NCBI GenBank assembly: GCA_027067385.1
Contig: JAMOVV010000076.1
Span: 1-44,211 of the forward strand
Direction: 5' to 3'
From: Desulfarculaceae bacterium
GTDB lineage: Bacteria; Desulfobacterota; Desulfarculia; Desulfarculales; Desulfarculaceae
Length of the DNA stretch: 44,211 bases
Under the pieces are notes generated by a model that did no database searches, was not told the DNA's origin, and saw nothing but the letters and a program-made list of their open reading frames with translations. Shown here piece by piece: positions 32,970 to 40,049 of the stretch. Positions within the stretch are counted from its first letter, which is position 1. Every line of letters starts with the position of its first letter. The position numbers were made by a program, and so were the translations under genes.

Positions 32970-33428
32970 TTACTTGTAAATCCCACAGCCGAAATAGGTG
33001 TCGCCCCCGGGTACGCCCTCGATGTAGGAGGACTTGAGCACCGGGGTCTTGCTGCCGGGCTTGGGCCAGTAATAATCCACCCAGCCTGAACCGCCGTTCT
33101 TGGCGACATTGCAGAACTCGATGAAGAACAACTTGCCCTTGATATCCTTCATGCCCGACAGGTCCTTACCCACCAGGTGCGGCTTGTAGGGATGCGCGAC
33201 TAGTTGCACCTTGCTGATGGAACCGGCAAAGACATAAAGATCGCCCTTGATAAACGGACCCTTGGGATCACCCACCGCCTTTAAGGTCGCTTCAACCCCC
33301 TTGGCCTTGGCCATGGCGATGGCCTGTTTGACCAGGGCCTTGGCCTCATCGGCCGAACCAGCCAGGGCGGCCGTAGCCCAGCACAAAGCCAGCATTAGAA
33401 CCAATGAGACCAGTAACACCTTCTTCAT
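32970..33428 (-). CDS. Small secreted Cache-domain protein
   Basis: 152 residues; GGGAGG precedes the ATG. Signal peptide MKKVLLVSLVLMLALCWATAALA, cleaved after ALA. The remainder is one single-Cache (sCache_2) fold: DEAKALVKQAIAMAKAKG, GPFIKGDLYVFAG, NPH-like KPHLVGKDLSGMKD, FIEFCNVAKNGGSGWVDYYW and a final TYFGCGIYK. Such domains normally sit in chemoreceptors or histidine kinases; here it is a free periplasmic protein, 169 nt upstream of an MCP. It could present a ligand to the receptor, or be an orphan binding protein. Two Cys residues in the mature part could form a disulfide. Confidence 0.8.
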   Translation of the reverse strand: MKKVLLVSLVLMLALCWATAALAGSADEAKALVKQAIAMAKAKGVEATLKAVGDPKGPFIKGDLYVFAGSISKVQLVAHPYKPHLVGKDLSGMKDIKGKLFFIEFCNVAKNGGSGWVDYYWPKPGSKTPVLKSSYIEGVPGGDTYFGCGIYK

Positions 33429-33497
33429 AAAAGACCTCCCTTAATGGTTGAACCAAATCCAAACTCAGCCAAGGCCGCATGCCCTTGCATGTGGCCT

Positions 33498-33513
33498 CGC
33501 ATGGTGAGAGCCA
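33498..33513 (-). promoter_or_regulatory. Possible sigma-54 promoter of the Cache-domain gene
   Basis: Minus strand TGGCTCTCACCATGCG has GG-N10-GC with a good -24 half (TGGC) and a weak -12 half (ATGC). Start would lie near 33486, 58 nt before the ATG. GG-N10-GC is common by chance in GC-rich DNA, so this is tentative. Confidence 0.3.
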
Positions 33514-34371
33514 TGGGTAATTTGTATTAGCTACCAGGGGCCGGGATACACTTGCCCCTTACGCACAGCAGCCGTTTTCCATCCCCACAACCAGCTAAAC
33601 GTGTATATTAAACCAGTTTTTTACGAAATACCGCCACCGTTCCCACACGTAGTAAATGATATTTTATCGCATTTGTTCCGGCAATAGCAAGGCCTGCCAT
33701 AAAAAAGTATGAGGCGAGCCAAACCAAATTTTGTCCGGATGCCAGATAATAATCATTTGTGATAACCAGAATCCAAACGCATAGATTATTAAGGACATCT
33801 CCGCCCAAGTTTGGGGTTTTATTAGTTAACCATGATAGCTAAATGTCCTAACCAGCCGTCCGTCGCACTATTTCACGTATCGTTATTATAAATATTTTAT
33901 ATTTTTATCAACTAGTTATACAGAACCACCACTACTGGCCGCCGCAAAAAATTCGGCAAGCAAAAGACCGGGGTATGGCTTTTGGACGCTGGACCGCAGA
34001 GCCTATTCACGGTCGGATTATCCATGGCCGCCCCAAGTCCCTGTGTATGTAAATGGCATTACCAGCGAATAATTCCAGGCAAATAAAAGCCACCGCCGGC
34101 AAATTAGCCGTGCAATGAACACAACTTGGTCGGGCCTACTACAGTGGGACCATATATAATAAGTGGATTGAATCTACGAGCAACCGGGGTTATTCAGACT
34201 ACAGGTGGGTTCCGGCCGCCCCAGAAATACCGGCGGATTTAGATTATCAGCAGGGGATTTACCCGCCGGGGCGTCCCTGGCCGGCCCCTGGGAACGGGCA
34301 AGCGCGTCGGGGAGGCGTGCCAGCGGGTGAAAACGGCGCGGTGGTGGGATAATCAGTAATGAATCGGGGAC

Positions 34372-34390
34372 CCGGCCCTGGGCGGGCCGG
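34372..34390 (-). terminator. Stem-loop after the TPR lipoprotein gene
   Basis: CCGGCCC-TGGGC-GGGCCGG, a perfect 7-bp stem 21 nt after the stop codon on the minus strand, without a T run. Possibly a 3' end protecting structure or a weak terminator. Confidence 0.4.
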
Positions 34391-34411
34391 AACCACGGTT
34401 GCGGCCAACGG

Positions 34412-34870
34412 CTAGCTGCCGCCGGCGACCTTGGCCTTTAGCCGGCGCAGCCGGAGCAAGCGCTCTCCCGCGCCCTGGGGGTCGAGCTGGTCGGCCTTTT
34501 GCAGGTCGGCCAGGGCCTTGGCCCAGAGCCCCTGCTTTTCATACAGCAGGCTACGCTCCACGTAGACGCCGGCCCACTTGGGATTGAGCTTTATGGCCTG
34601 GTCAAAGTCTTGGAGCGCCCGCGTAAAGTCGCCTTTATCACGATAGGCCGCCCCCCGAATGGTGTGGGCCCCTACCAGGAAGCGGACGCGGTCCTGGGGC
34701 TGGATGTTGCCGGCATGCAAAAGCTGGGTGCTCAGCTCGATGGCCCGGTCCCATTGCCCCTGGCGCAGGGCGTCGGTGGCCAGGTAGAGCTTCTGGTCGG
34801 CGGCCATTTCGCAACCCAGGGCCAGGAAGATCACGACAATGCTTAGGGCCAGGGCGTATACGCGAGCCAT
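34412..34870 (-). CDS. Small TPR lipoprotein
   Basis: 152 residues; GGAGGGGG lies before the ATG. N-terminal hydrophobic stretch ends in a lipobox LALGC (Cys20), so it is probably lipidated and membrane-anchored in the envelope. At least two TPR repeats follow: TIRGAAYRDKGDFTRALQDF and VYVERSLLYEKQGLWAKALADL. TPR lipoproteins act as scaffolds for envelope assemblies. It stands alone between the AT-rich region and the RRM gene and has no clear functional partner in the window. Confidence 0.75.
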   Translation of the reverse strand: MARVYALALSIVVIFLALGCEMAADQKLYLATDALRQGQWDRAIELSTQLLHAGNIQPQDRVRFLVGAHTIRGAAYRDKGDFTRALQDFDQAIKLNPKWAGVYVERSLLYEKQGLWAKALADLQKADQLDPQGAGERLLRLRRLKAKVAGGS

Positions 34871-34990
34871 GTATTTTCCCCCTCCGTGCGCGGTTGGCCC
34901 TACTATGCCACGAAAACGGCCCCAGGGGCAAATACGGGCTGGGAGCCGGCCACGGGGGCCCCGGCCGCCGCGGTCCGCAGTAGAAAAGGG

Positions 34991-35019
34991 TTGACGCCCC
35001 TGGGGGGGCGCGGTATGTA
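34991..35019 (+). promoter_or_regulatory. Sigma-70 promoter of the RRM protein gene
   Basis: TTGACG-N17-TATGTA on the plus strand, ideal spacing. Start near 35026, leaving an untranslated leader of about 130 nt before the ATG at 35156, a length often seen for cold-responsive RNA-binding protein genes. Confidence 0.65.
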
Positions 35020-35155
35020 ATTTATTGTACTAAAAGGGGTTTTCCGGCCAAGAAATGGGTTCAATCAGCCGGGCGGTCCCACGACCGTACCCCTGGTTTT
35101 GCGTTGGTCCGGATGAAGCGTCCGGGCAAACGCGTGTTTGGAGTGATGGGAGATT

Positions 35156-35428
35156 ATGGGAAAGAGCATTTATGTCGGCAATCTGCCCTTTGTAACCACC
35201 CCCGAAGAGTTGCGTGAGCTCTTCGAGTCGTACGGTGAGGTCATCTCGGCCAAGGTGATCACCGACCGCGACACCGGCCGTTCGCGCGGTTTCGGTTTCG
35301 TTGAGATGGAAAGCGACTCCGACGCCAACGCGGCGATTGCCGAACTAAACGGCAGCCAGCTACAGGGACGCGCCCTGCGGGTTAACGAGGCCCTGCCGCG
35401 TGATCCGAGGCCGCCGCGCCGCTACTAG
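35156..35428 (+). CDS. RRM-domain RNA-binding protein
   Basis: 90 residues; GGGAG 4-5 nt before the ATG. A single RNA recognition motif fills the protein: RNP-2 is IYVGNL (5-10) and RNP-1 is RGFGFVEM (about 43-50), with the usual aromatic residues at the RNA-stacking positions. A short basic-Pro tail (RDPRPPRRY) ends it. Such small bacterial RRM proteins bind single-stranded RNA and are often cold- or growth-regulated. It has its own promoter and terminator, so it is a monocistronic unit. Confidence 0.93.
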   Translation: MGKSIYVGNLPFVTTPEELRELFESYGEVISAKVITDRDTGRSRGFGFVEMESDSDANAAIAELNGSQLQGRALRVNEALPRDPRPPRRY

Positions 35429-35457
35429 CCCAATCCAACTTCCCCAGGTATCAAAAG

Positions 35458-35486
35458 GCCCCGCCCGTTTTAGGGTGGGGCTTTTT
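35458..35486 (+). terminator. Intrinsic terminator of the RRM gene
   Basis: GCCCCGCCC / GGGTGGGGC, 9-bp stem with one G-U pair, 6-nt loop, followed by TTTTT. Textbook form, 29 nt after the stop codon. Confidence 0.9.
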
Positions 35487-35521
35487 ATGGCCCCGCCGGG
35501 GTACGGGGCGCGCGGCGGTCC

Positions 35522-36373
35522 TCAGCGTCGGGTCAGTTGGCTGACGCTAAACTCGGCGTAGACAAAGGGACCCTCCGGCGGCCGCCAGGCGGCGCTGATA
35601 CGGGTGGGCAAGCGCCAGCCGGCGAAGTCCTGGTAATGGCGGTAGGTGAGGGTCCAGCTTTGGCGCACCCGCCGGCCCTGGCCCAGGTCGCGGGTGCGCT
35701 GGCGGGTGACAAAGAGACTGGGGTATCCCTGGCGGTTGAAATAAAAGACGCCGCAGGCCCGCATACCTTGGTAGGTCAGGACCGCCCGGGCCGCGCCGCG
35801 CCCCAGGGCCTCCCAGACCAGGTGGGGGCCGGGCACCAGGGCGGAGGGGAACAGGGGGGCCTCGGCCAGGTAGCGCAGCAGCAGGCGCTGTTTGGCCGGC
35901 CGTCCCTCCTGACCCAGGACGGACACCAGGCCCAGGGCCTTACCCCGCAGGTAGGCGCCGGTGCCGATGTAGCTGTCGATCATGCCCAGCCAGAATAGGG
36001 GCAGCAGGCGCAGCTTGGCCGACCACACCAGCCCGGGCGCGTCGACGCGCCAGTCCTGGCGGGCCTCCAGCTCCAGCCGGGGCCAGGACGGCGAGGGGCG
36101 AAACCACCCGGTCTGCCGCAGGCTCACCACCCGCGCCCGGGGCGCGCCGGCGGGGATGGCCCGGCGCAAATAGGCCCGCACCAGCGGCGGGGCCAGTTCC
36201 AGGCGCCGGGGCGACCGGGGGCCGGTGCTCTTGGGCGGCTGCCAGGCGGCCAGGTGCGCAAAGCCCTGCCGGGACTGGTCGGCAAAGTCCCCCCGGCCCA
36301 GCCAGTTGCCCAGGCCCAGCCCCAGCCCCAAGGCCACCAGCCCGATGGCCAGCCATTTCAAAACCGCGCGCAT
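35522..36373 (-). CDS. DUF6544-like membrane-anchored protein
   Basis: 283 residues; ATG with GAGG before it. N-terminal hydrophobic segment (about 5-24, WLAIGLVALGLGLGLGNWL) acts as signal anchor. The rest follows the pattern of the DUF6544 family as I recall it: PPLVRAYLRRAIP, QTGWFRPSPSWPRLELEARQ, a WSAKLRLLPLFWLGMIDSYIGTGAY centre, LLLRYLAEAPLFPSAL, and a late beta region (ACGVFYFNRQGYP). These conserved proteins have no established function. The gene is convergent with the RRM gene and stands alone. Confidence 0.6.
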   Translation of the reverse strand: MRAVLKWLAIGLVALGLGLGLGNWLGRGDFADQSRQGFAHLAAWQPPKSTGPRSPRRLELAPPLVRAYLRRAIPAGAPRARVVSLRQTGWFRPSPSWPRLELEARQDWRVDAPGLVWSAKLRLLPLFWLGMIDSYIGTGAYLRGKALGLVSVLGQEGRPAKQRLLLRYLAEAPLFPSALVPGPHLVWEALGRGAARAVLTYQGMRACGVFYFNRQGYPSLFVTRQRTRDLGQGRRVRQSWTLTYRHYQDFAGWRLPTRISAAWRPPEGPFVYAEFSVSQLTRR

Positions 36374-36608
36374 GCCGCCTCGCTCTCCCGCCGGTCCCTT
36401 GCCCGGCCTCCCTGCAGAACCTAGCAGCCCGGGCCGCGCTTGGCAAGACCGGCCGCCGCCCCCTGCTCCAGTGACTAATTTAGATGTTACATGCCCGCCG
36501 CCAAGGGTATAGTGGCGTTACCGCCGCTGGGGCCGCTGGCCGGTGCGCGGCTGTTGGCCGGCTTTTTGTTAAACTATTTACTCTAATACGTGGCGATGGG
36601 ATCACGAC

Positions 36609-37190
36609 ATGCTACTGGATGAGTTCATGCCCCGCTGGGACTTTTGCGAGCGCCACCAGGGCTTGGCCCGGGCCGCCCCGCGCGACGCCTTTGAAGCGGC
36701 CTGGGAGCTGGACATGGCGCGCTCGCCGGTGACCCGGGCCTTGCTGCGCCTGCGGGAGCTGCCCTATCGTTTGTTAAAACGCGACGTTGACTCCAAGGGC
36801 TTCGGCGGCACCATGACCGATATGTTCGAGCTGGGGTTCATCCTCCTGGCCCGGCAGGAGCCCCACGAGTTCGTATTTGGCTTGGTGGGCCGGTTCTGGT
36901 CGCTGGACTTTTGCATGGAGAAATTGACCCCGCAGCAGTTCAAGACCTTTGCCGAGCCGGGCAACGCCATGGTGGCGGCCAACCTGCGTTTCGAGCCCCG
37001 GGGCGAGGGGCTCACCAGGTTGTACACCGAGACCCGGGTGCGCTGCCTGGGGCCGCGGGCCAAGCGGGGCTTCCGGCGATACTGGACCGTTATTCGTCCC
37101 TTTTCCGGCCTTATCCGCCGCGAGTGGCTGCGGGTGATCCGAAACGAGGCCGAGGCCCGCGCCCGGGAGCGTCTCATCAACGGGGCGTAG
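36609..37190 (+). CDS. Conserved protein of unknown function (SRPBCC/DUF2867-like)
   Basis: 193 residues. MPRWDFCERHQGLARAAPRDAFEAAWELD, GFILLARQEPHEFVFGLVGRFW, TFAEPGNAMVAANLRFEP, TRLYTETRVRC and YWTVIRPFSGLIRREWLR give the pattern of a START/SRPBCC-like hydrophobic-pocket fold related to DUF2867 proteins. No signal peptide or membrane segment. The ribosome site is weak (GGGA, 7 nt). It is 9 nt ahead of the exonuclease-like gene and may be co-transcribed with it. Ligand and role unknown. Confidence 0.6.
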   Translation: MLLDEFMPRWDFCERHQGLARAAPRDAFEAAWELDMARSPVTRALLRLRELPYRLLKRDVDSKGFGGTMTDMFELGFILLARQEPHEFVFGLVGRFWSLDFCMEKLTPQQFKTFAEPGNAMVAANLRFEPRGEGLTRLYTETRVRCLGPRAKRGFRRYWTVIRPFSGLIRREWLRVIRNEAEARARERLINGA

Positions 37191-37199
37191 TTAAACCAA

Positions 37200-37955
37200 T
37201 TGCTCGAAAGAACCTTCATCCACTTGCCGGCGGTAGGGGCCAAGCGAGAGCTGGCCATCTGGCGCGCCGGCATACGCGACTGGCGCGACTTCCTGGCCCG
37301 GGGCGAAGAGCGCCTGGCGCCGATGATCTATCGCCTGGGCCGGCCGGTGGTCCAGCGCTCGCTGGAGGCGCTGGGCCGTCCCGACGCGGCCGCGGTCTTG
37401 GCCCAGATGATCCCCGCAGCCGAGCACTGGCGCATGTGGCCGCGCTTTGGGCGGGTGGTGTTTTTAGACATCGAGACCGGCGGGGACCCTGCGGAGTGGG
37501 GCGGGGTAACGGTGGTGGGGCTCTACGACGGCCAGCGGGTGGCGCAGTTGGTGGCCGACCACAACATGTGGTTAATAAATGATTGCATGAAAGGCTATGA
37601 TGTAGTCGTGACCTTCTCGGGCGCCTCCTTTGATATACCGGTGCTAAAACAAAACTTCCCCCTGGCATATATCCCGCCTATACATATCGACCTGCGATGG
37701 TGCCTGAAACGACTGGGATACCAAGGCGGCCTCAAACGAATCGAAAAACAACTCGGCATCAACCGCCCCGACCATTTGAAAAACCTCGACGGCTACCAGG
37801 CCATCAAACTATGGCAGGCCCACCAAGCCGGCGACCCCCAGGCCCTGTCAACCCTGCTGGCCTATAACGCCGAGGACATTATCAACTTAAAGCCTTTACT
37901 CGAATTGTCCGCCGCCCAACTCGGCTCCCGCCTGCGTAACCAGGCCCGGGACTAA
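37200..37955 (+). CDS. YprB-like RNase H-fold exonuclease
   Basis: 251 residues. FGRVVFLDIETGGDP carries the first catalytic acidic pair (DIE), TFSGASFDIPVLKQNFP the second acid, and YNAEDIINL the final Asp, the DEDD layout of the YprB/ribonuclease-H-like family; HIDLRWCLKRLGYQGGLKRIE is the conserved family middle. The start is a TTG with poor ribosome site and could lie further downstream. Substrate, probably single-stranded nucleic acid, is unproven. The second half is less GC-rich than the first, which may reflect mixed ancestry. It follows the previous gene by 9 nt. Confidence 0.8.
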   Translation: MLERTFIHLPAVGAKRELAIWRAGIRDWRDFLARGEERLAPMIYRLGRPVVQRSLEALGRPDAAAVLAQMIPAAEHWRMWPRFGRVVFLDIETGGDPAEWGGVTVVGLYDGQRVAQLVADHNMWLINDCMKGYDVVVTFSGASFDIPVLKQNFPLAYIPPIHIDLRWCLKRLGYQGGLKRIEKQLGINRPDHLKNLDGYQAIKLWQAHQAGDPQALSTLLAYNAEDIINLKPLLELSAAQLGSRLRNQARD

Positions 37956-38061
37956 TCCTTCACCGGGCGGCAACCCTTTTGACCACCAGCCGACAGGTGA
38001 CCGCGCCCCCGGTTCATGCTAGGCTAATGGTGCGTTGTCAACCCCCACCGGGAGCAGAAGC

Positions 38062-38523
38062 GTGGAGCTGATCCAGGGCGTCAAGGTAAAAGAACTCAAG
38101 GTAATACCCGATCAACGCGGACGGCTGATGGAGATGCTGCGGTCCGACGACGAGATATTTGCCGGCTTTGGCCAAGTATACCTCACCACCACCCTGCCCG
38201 GCGTGGTCAAGGCCTGGCACCTGCATAAAAAACAGACCGACAACATCGTCTGCGTCGCCGGCATGATCCGCCTCGGCGTCTACGACGACCGCCCCGACTC
38301 CCCCACCAGCGGCCAGGCCAACCAGTTCTTCCTCGGGGTGCACGCCCCCCTGCTGGTGCAGATCGCCCCCGGACTCTACCACGGTTGGAAGTGCATCAGC
38401 CCGGACGAGGCCCTGATCGTCAACACCGTTTCCCGGCCCTACAACCCCGACCAGCCGGATGAATACCGCCTTCCACCCCACGACAGCCACATCCCATGGG
38501 ACTGGTCTACCACCGACTCCTAA
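38062..38523 (+). CDS. dTDP-4-dehydrorhamnose 3,5-epimerase-like cupin
   Basis: 153 residues from GTG (VELIQGVKVKELKVIPD) with GGGAG 7 nt upstream; the track's TTG start adds 9 non-family residues. RGRLMEMLRSDD, the TTTLPGVVKAWHLHKKQTD segment with the catalytic-type His, LVQIAPGLYHGWKC and the end VNTVSRPYNPDQPDEYRLPP follow RmlC. Some relatives are nucleotide-sugar epimerases, others are inactive or isomerases such as FdtA/QdtA. It is far from any rhamnose genes in the window and is followed 6 nt later by repeat copy A. It may serve the glycan pathway of region 1. Confidence 0.75.
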   Translation: MELIQGVKVKELKVIPDQRGRLMEMLRSDDEIFAGFGQVYLTTTLPGVVKAWHLHKKQTDNIVCVAGMIRLGVYDDRPDSPTSGQANQFFLGVHAPLLVQIAPGLYHGWKCISPDEALIVNTVSRPYNPDQPDEYRLPPHDSHIPWDWSTTDS

Positions 38524-38529
38524 TCCCGG

Positions 38530-38814
38530 CCCAGTGCCTGGGTTCCCGTAGTGGGTACGGTGGCGAAACGTTCGCAGGCTCGTCCCTCGCCATCCTTCGC
38601 CAAACCGACTTTTAGGCCGGGTCGGTTTGGCTTTAGAAAAAATCGTCTTTGCGAGGAGCCGGCAGGCGACGCGGCAATCTTCCATTTCCCTCTCTTGGCT
38701 GGCCTTGAAAAATAACCTTGAATTACCAGCCTTCTCACTACCGGTGGCAATTGAATGATGACGGCGGCCCCAGCCTCCAACGTCCCGGCCCATATGGCTG
38801 CGGCGGCACGCCGC
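38530..38814 (+). repeat. Interspersed repeat, copy A (interrupted)
   Basis: Starts with hairpin CCCAG-TGC-CTGGG, 6 nt after the cupin stop codon, continues through CCCGTAGTGGGT, CAGGCTCGTCCCTC, AAACCGAC/GTCGGTTT hairpin, and after a 112-nt insertion resumes with GGCAATTGAATGATGACGG and CAACGTCCCGGCCCATATGG, ending at the hairpin GCGGCGGCACGCCGC (38800-38814). Copy B begins at the next base. Antisense track ORFs of 278 and 150 aa here are shadows of the repeat. Confidence 0.85.
38634..38745. repeat. Element inserted into repeat copy A
   Basis: 112 nt absent from copies B and C. It contains GCGAGGAGCC-GGCAGGC-GACGCGGCAATCT, resembling a dispersed repeat (GCGAGGAGC...GACGCGGCAATC) that I recall from many deltaproteobacterial and other genomes. 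No transposase; flanks show no obvious target duplication. AT-richer than the surroundings. Confidence 0.6.
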
Positions 38815-39012
38815 CCCAATGCTTGGGCTCCCGTAGTGGGTCCAAGTCCACACGCTACAGGCTCGTCCCTCCACCTGCTCCGCTCAAACGTTCTTTTAGG
38901 CCGTGTCGGTTTGGCTTGATCGGCGGCAATTGAATGATAGCGGTGGTCCTTGCCTCCAACGTCCCGGCCCATATGGCTGCGGCGGCACGCCGCGGGTGCG
39001 GCGGCACGCCGC
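38815..39012 (+). repeat. Interspersed repeat, copy B
   Basis: Starts with hairpin CCCAA-TGC-TTGGG, then CTCCCGTAGTGGGTCC, CAGGCTCGTCCCTC, CTTTTAGGCCGTGTCGG, TTTGGCTT, GGCAATTGAATGAT and CAACGTCCCGGCCCATATGG, uninterrupted. The closing hairpin GCGGCGGCACGCCGC is present twice (38979-38993 and 38998-39012). Directly abuts copy A, so A and B are tandem. It ends 33 nt before the ATP-grasp gene. Confidence 0.85.
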
Positions 39013-39045
39013 GTGGTAGACTAATGCGCGCGAGGGATGTAGCAA

Positions 39046-39912
39046 ATGACCGACGGCAAGATCATCAGCTACCACCCGGCCCTGGAGGCCGACACCAACC
39101 TGCTGCTGGTTTCCCAGCGGCCCCTGGGGCCGCACGATGAGCGCGCGGTGGCCGCGGCCGCGGCGGTGCTGCTGCCCCAGTCCCCCCGGCCCGACCTTCA
39201 CGCCCTGGTCAAGGCCCACGCCAAGCCGCACTTCCCCCGCGCCGAGGTACAGCTAAACGACGACGGCAAGGTGGGCAACCACCGCCTGTTCACCCGTCTG
39301 GGCCTGGACCAGCCCGAGACCGTGGAGTTCGGCGACCTGGCCGCGGCGGTGCGAGCCTGGCGCCAGGGCCGGGTGCCCGGCGGCGGCGGGGCGCCCCTGG
39401 TGGCCAAGGGAGCCGGCGGCGGCGAGGGGCGAAACGTCTTCCTGGTGCGCGGCCCCGACGAGTTGCACGCGCTCGGCCCGCGGCTGGAGACCCGCTGCGC
39501 CCGGGGTCCCGACGGCCTGGTGTTGCAGGAGTACATCGACACCGGCGGCCGCGACCTACGGGTGATCTTTATCGGTCCCTGGGAAGACGCCTTCTGGCGG
39601 GTGGCCGACGGGGACGACTTCCGCACCAACCTGAGCCAGGCCGGGCGCATCGTGCGCGGGGGAGAGGGGCCGGAGATGGCGCGCGCCGTGGAGATGGCGC
39701 GGCGGCTACGCCAAGCGGCCGAGTTGGACGTGGCCGCGGTGGACATGGTGGTCACCCCGGACGGGCGGCCGCTGCTGTTGGAGATCAACTTCGCCTTTGG
39801 CCGCCGGGCCCTCGGCGGCACCGGGCCGTTTTTAAAACGGTACCTGGAGGCGGTGCGCTACTGGCTCCAGGGCCTGGGGCTCGATCCCGTCCGGGTGCGC
39901 CTGGCCGTGTGA
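39046..39912 (+). CDS. RimK-like ATP-grasp protein
   Basis: 288 residues; GAGGG about 10 nt before the ATG. ATP-grasp features: VGNHRLFTRLGLDQPETV, the Gly-rich nucleotide loop PLVAKGAGGGEGRNVFLV (about 120-140), LVLQEYIDTGGRDLRVIFIG, and the metal-binding end AAVDMVVTPDGRPLLLEINF. RimK-type enzymes ligate amino acids or small acids to a carboxylate by acyl phosphate. The N-terminal ~70 residues form the pre-ATP-grasp domain. Substrates cannot be told; candidates include peptide or cofactor tailing. Isolated between the repeats and a convergent acyl-CoA ligase gene. Confidence 0.8.
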   Translation: MTDGKIISYHPALEADTNLLLVSQRPLGPHDERAVAAAAAVLLPQSPRPDLHALVKAHAKPHFPRAEVQLNDDGKVGNHRLFTRLGLDQPETVEFGDLAAAVRAWRQGRVPGGGGAPLVAKGAGGGEGRNVFLVRGPDELHALGPRLETRCARGPDGLVLQEYIDTGGRDLRVIFIGPWEDAFWRVADGDDFRTNLSQAGRIVRGGEGPEMARAVEMARRLRQAAELDVAAVDMVVTPDGRPLLLEINFAFGRRALGGTGPFLKRYLEAVRYWLQGLGLDPVRVRLAV

Positions 39913-40049
39913 TCTAACCAGCCGTACGGCTACCGGTTATCCCAGCACAACCGACCCGACTTAAAAGTCGGCCCCGCGCCAAGCCGGCCGCAAGACGAGC
40001 CGGGAGCGCTGCGGACTTGGGCCCACCATGGGATCCCAGGCGTTGGGCC

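Larger units (their letters stand above)
33429..34411. other. AT-rich region without a convincing gene
   Basis: 983 nt, much more AT-rich than all flanking genes, particularly 33600-34200. The only coding-like signal is a minus-strand frame at 33608-33808 (TTG start, no ribosome site) that would give a short hydrophobic peptide (LVWLASYFFMAGLAIAG); it may be a remnant of a membrane protein gene. I see no tRNA, transposase or phage gene. It may be degraded foreign DNA or hold a small RNA. Confidence 0.5.

Noticed and set aside
32964-32973. GCCGATAA on the plus strand
   Set aside because: A perfect sigma-28 -10 element but no TAAA 15 nt upstream, and it overlaps the 3' end of a gene in the opposite direction.
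38038-38972. Minus-strand ORFs of 278 and 150 aa
   Set aside because: They arise from the repeat copies and share repeated peptide strings for that reason; no ribosome site.
39957-39972. Stem-loop CCGACTT-AA-AAGTCGG between two convergent genes
   Set aside because: Loop of two bases and no T run on either strand; too weak to call a terminator.
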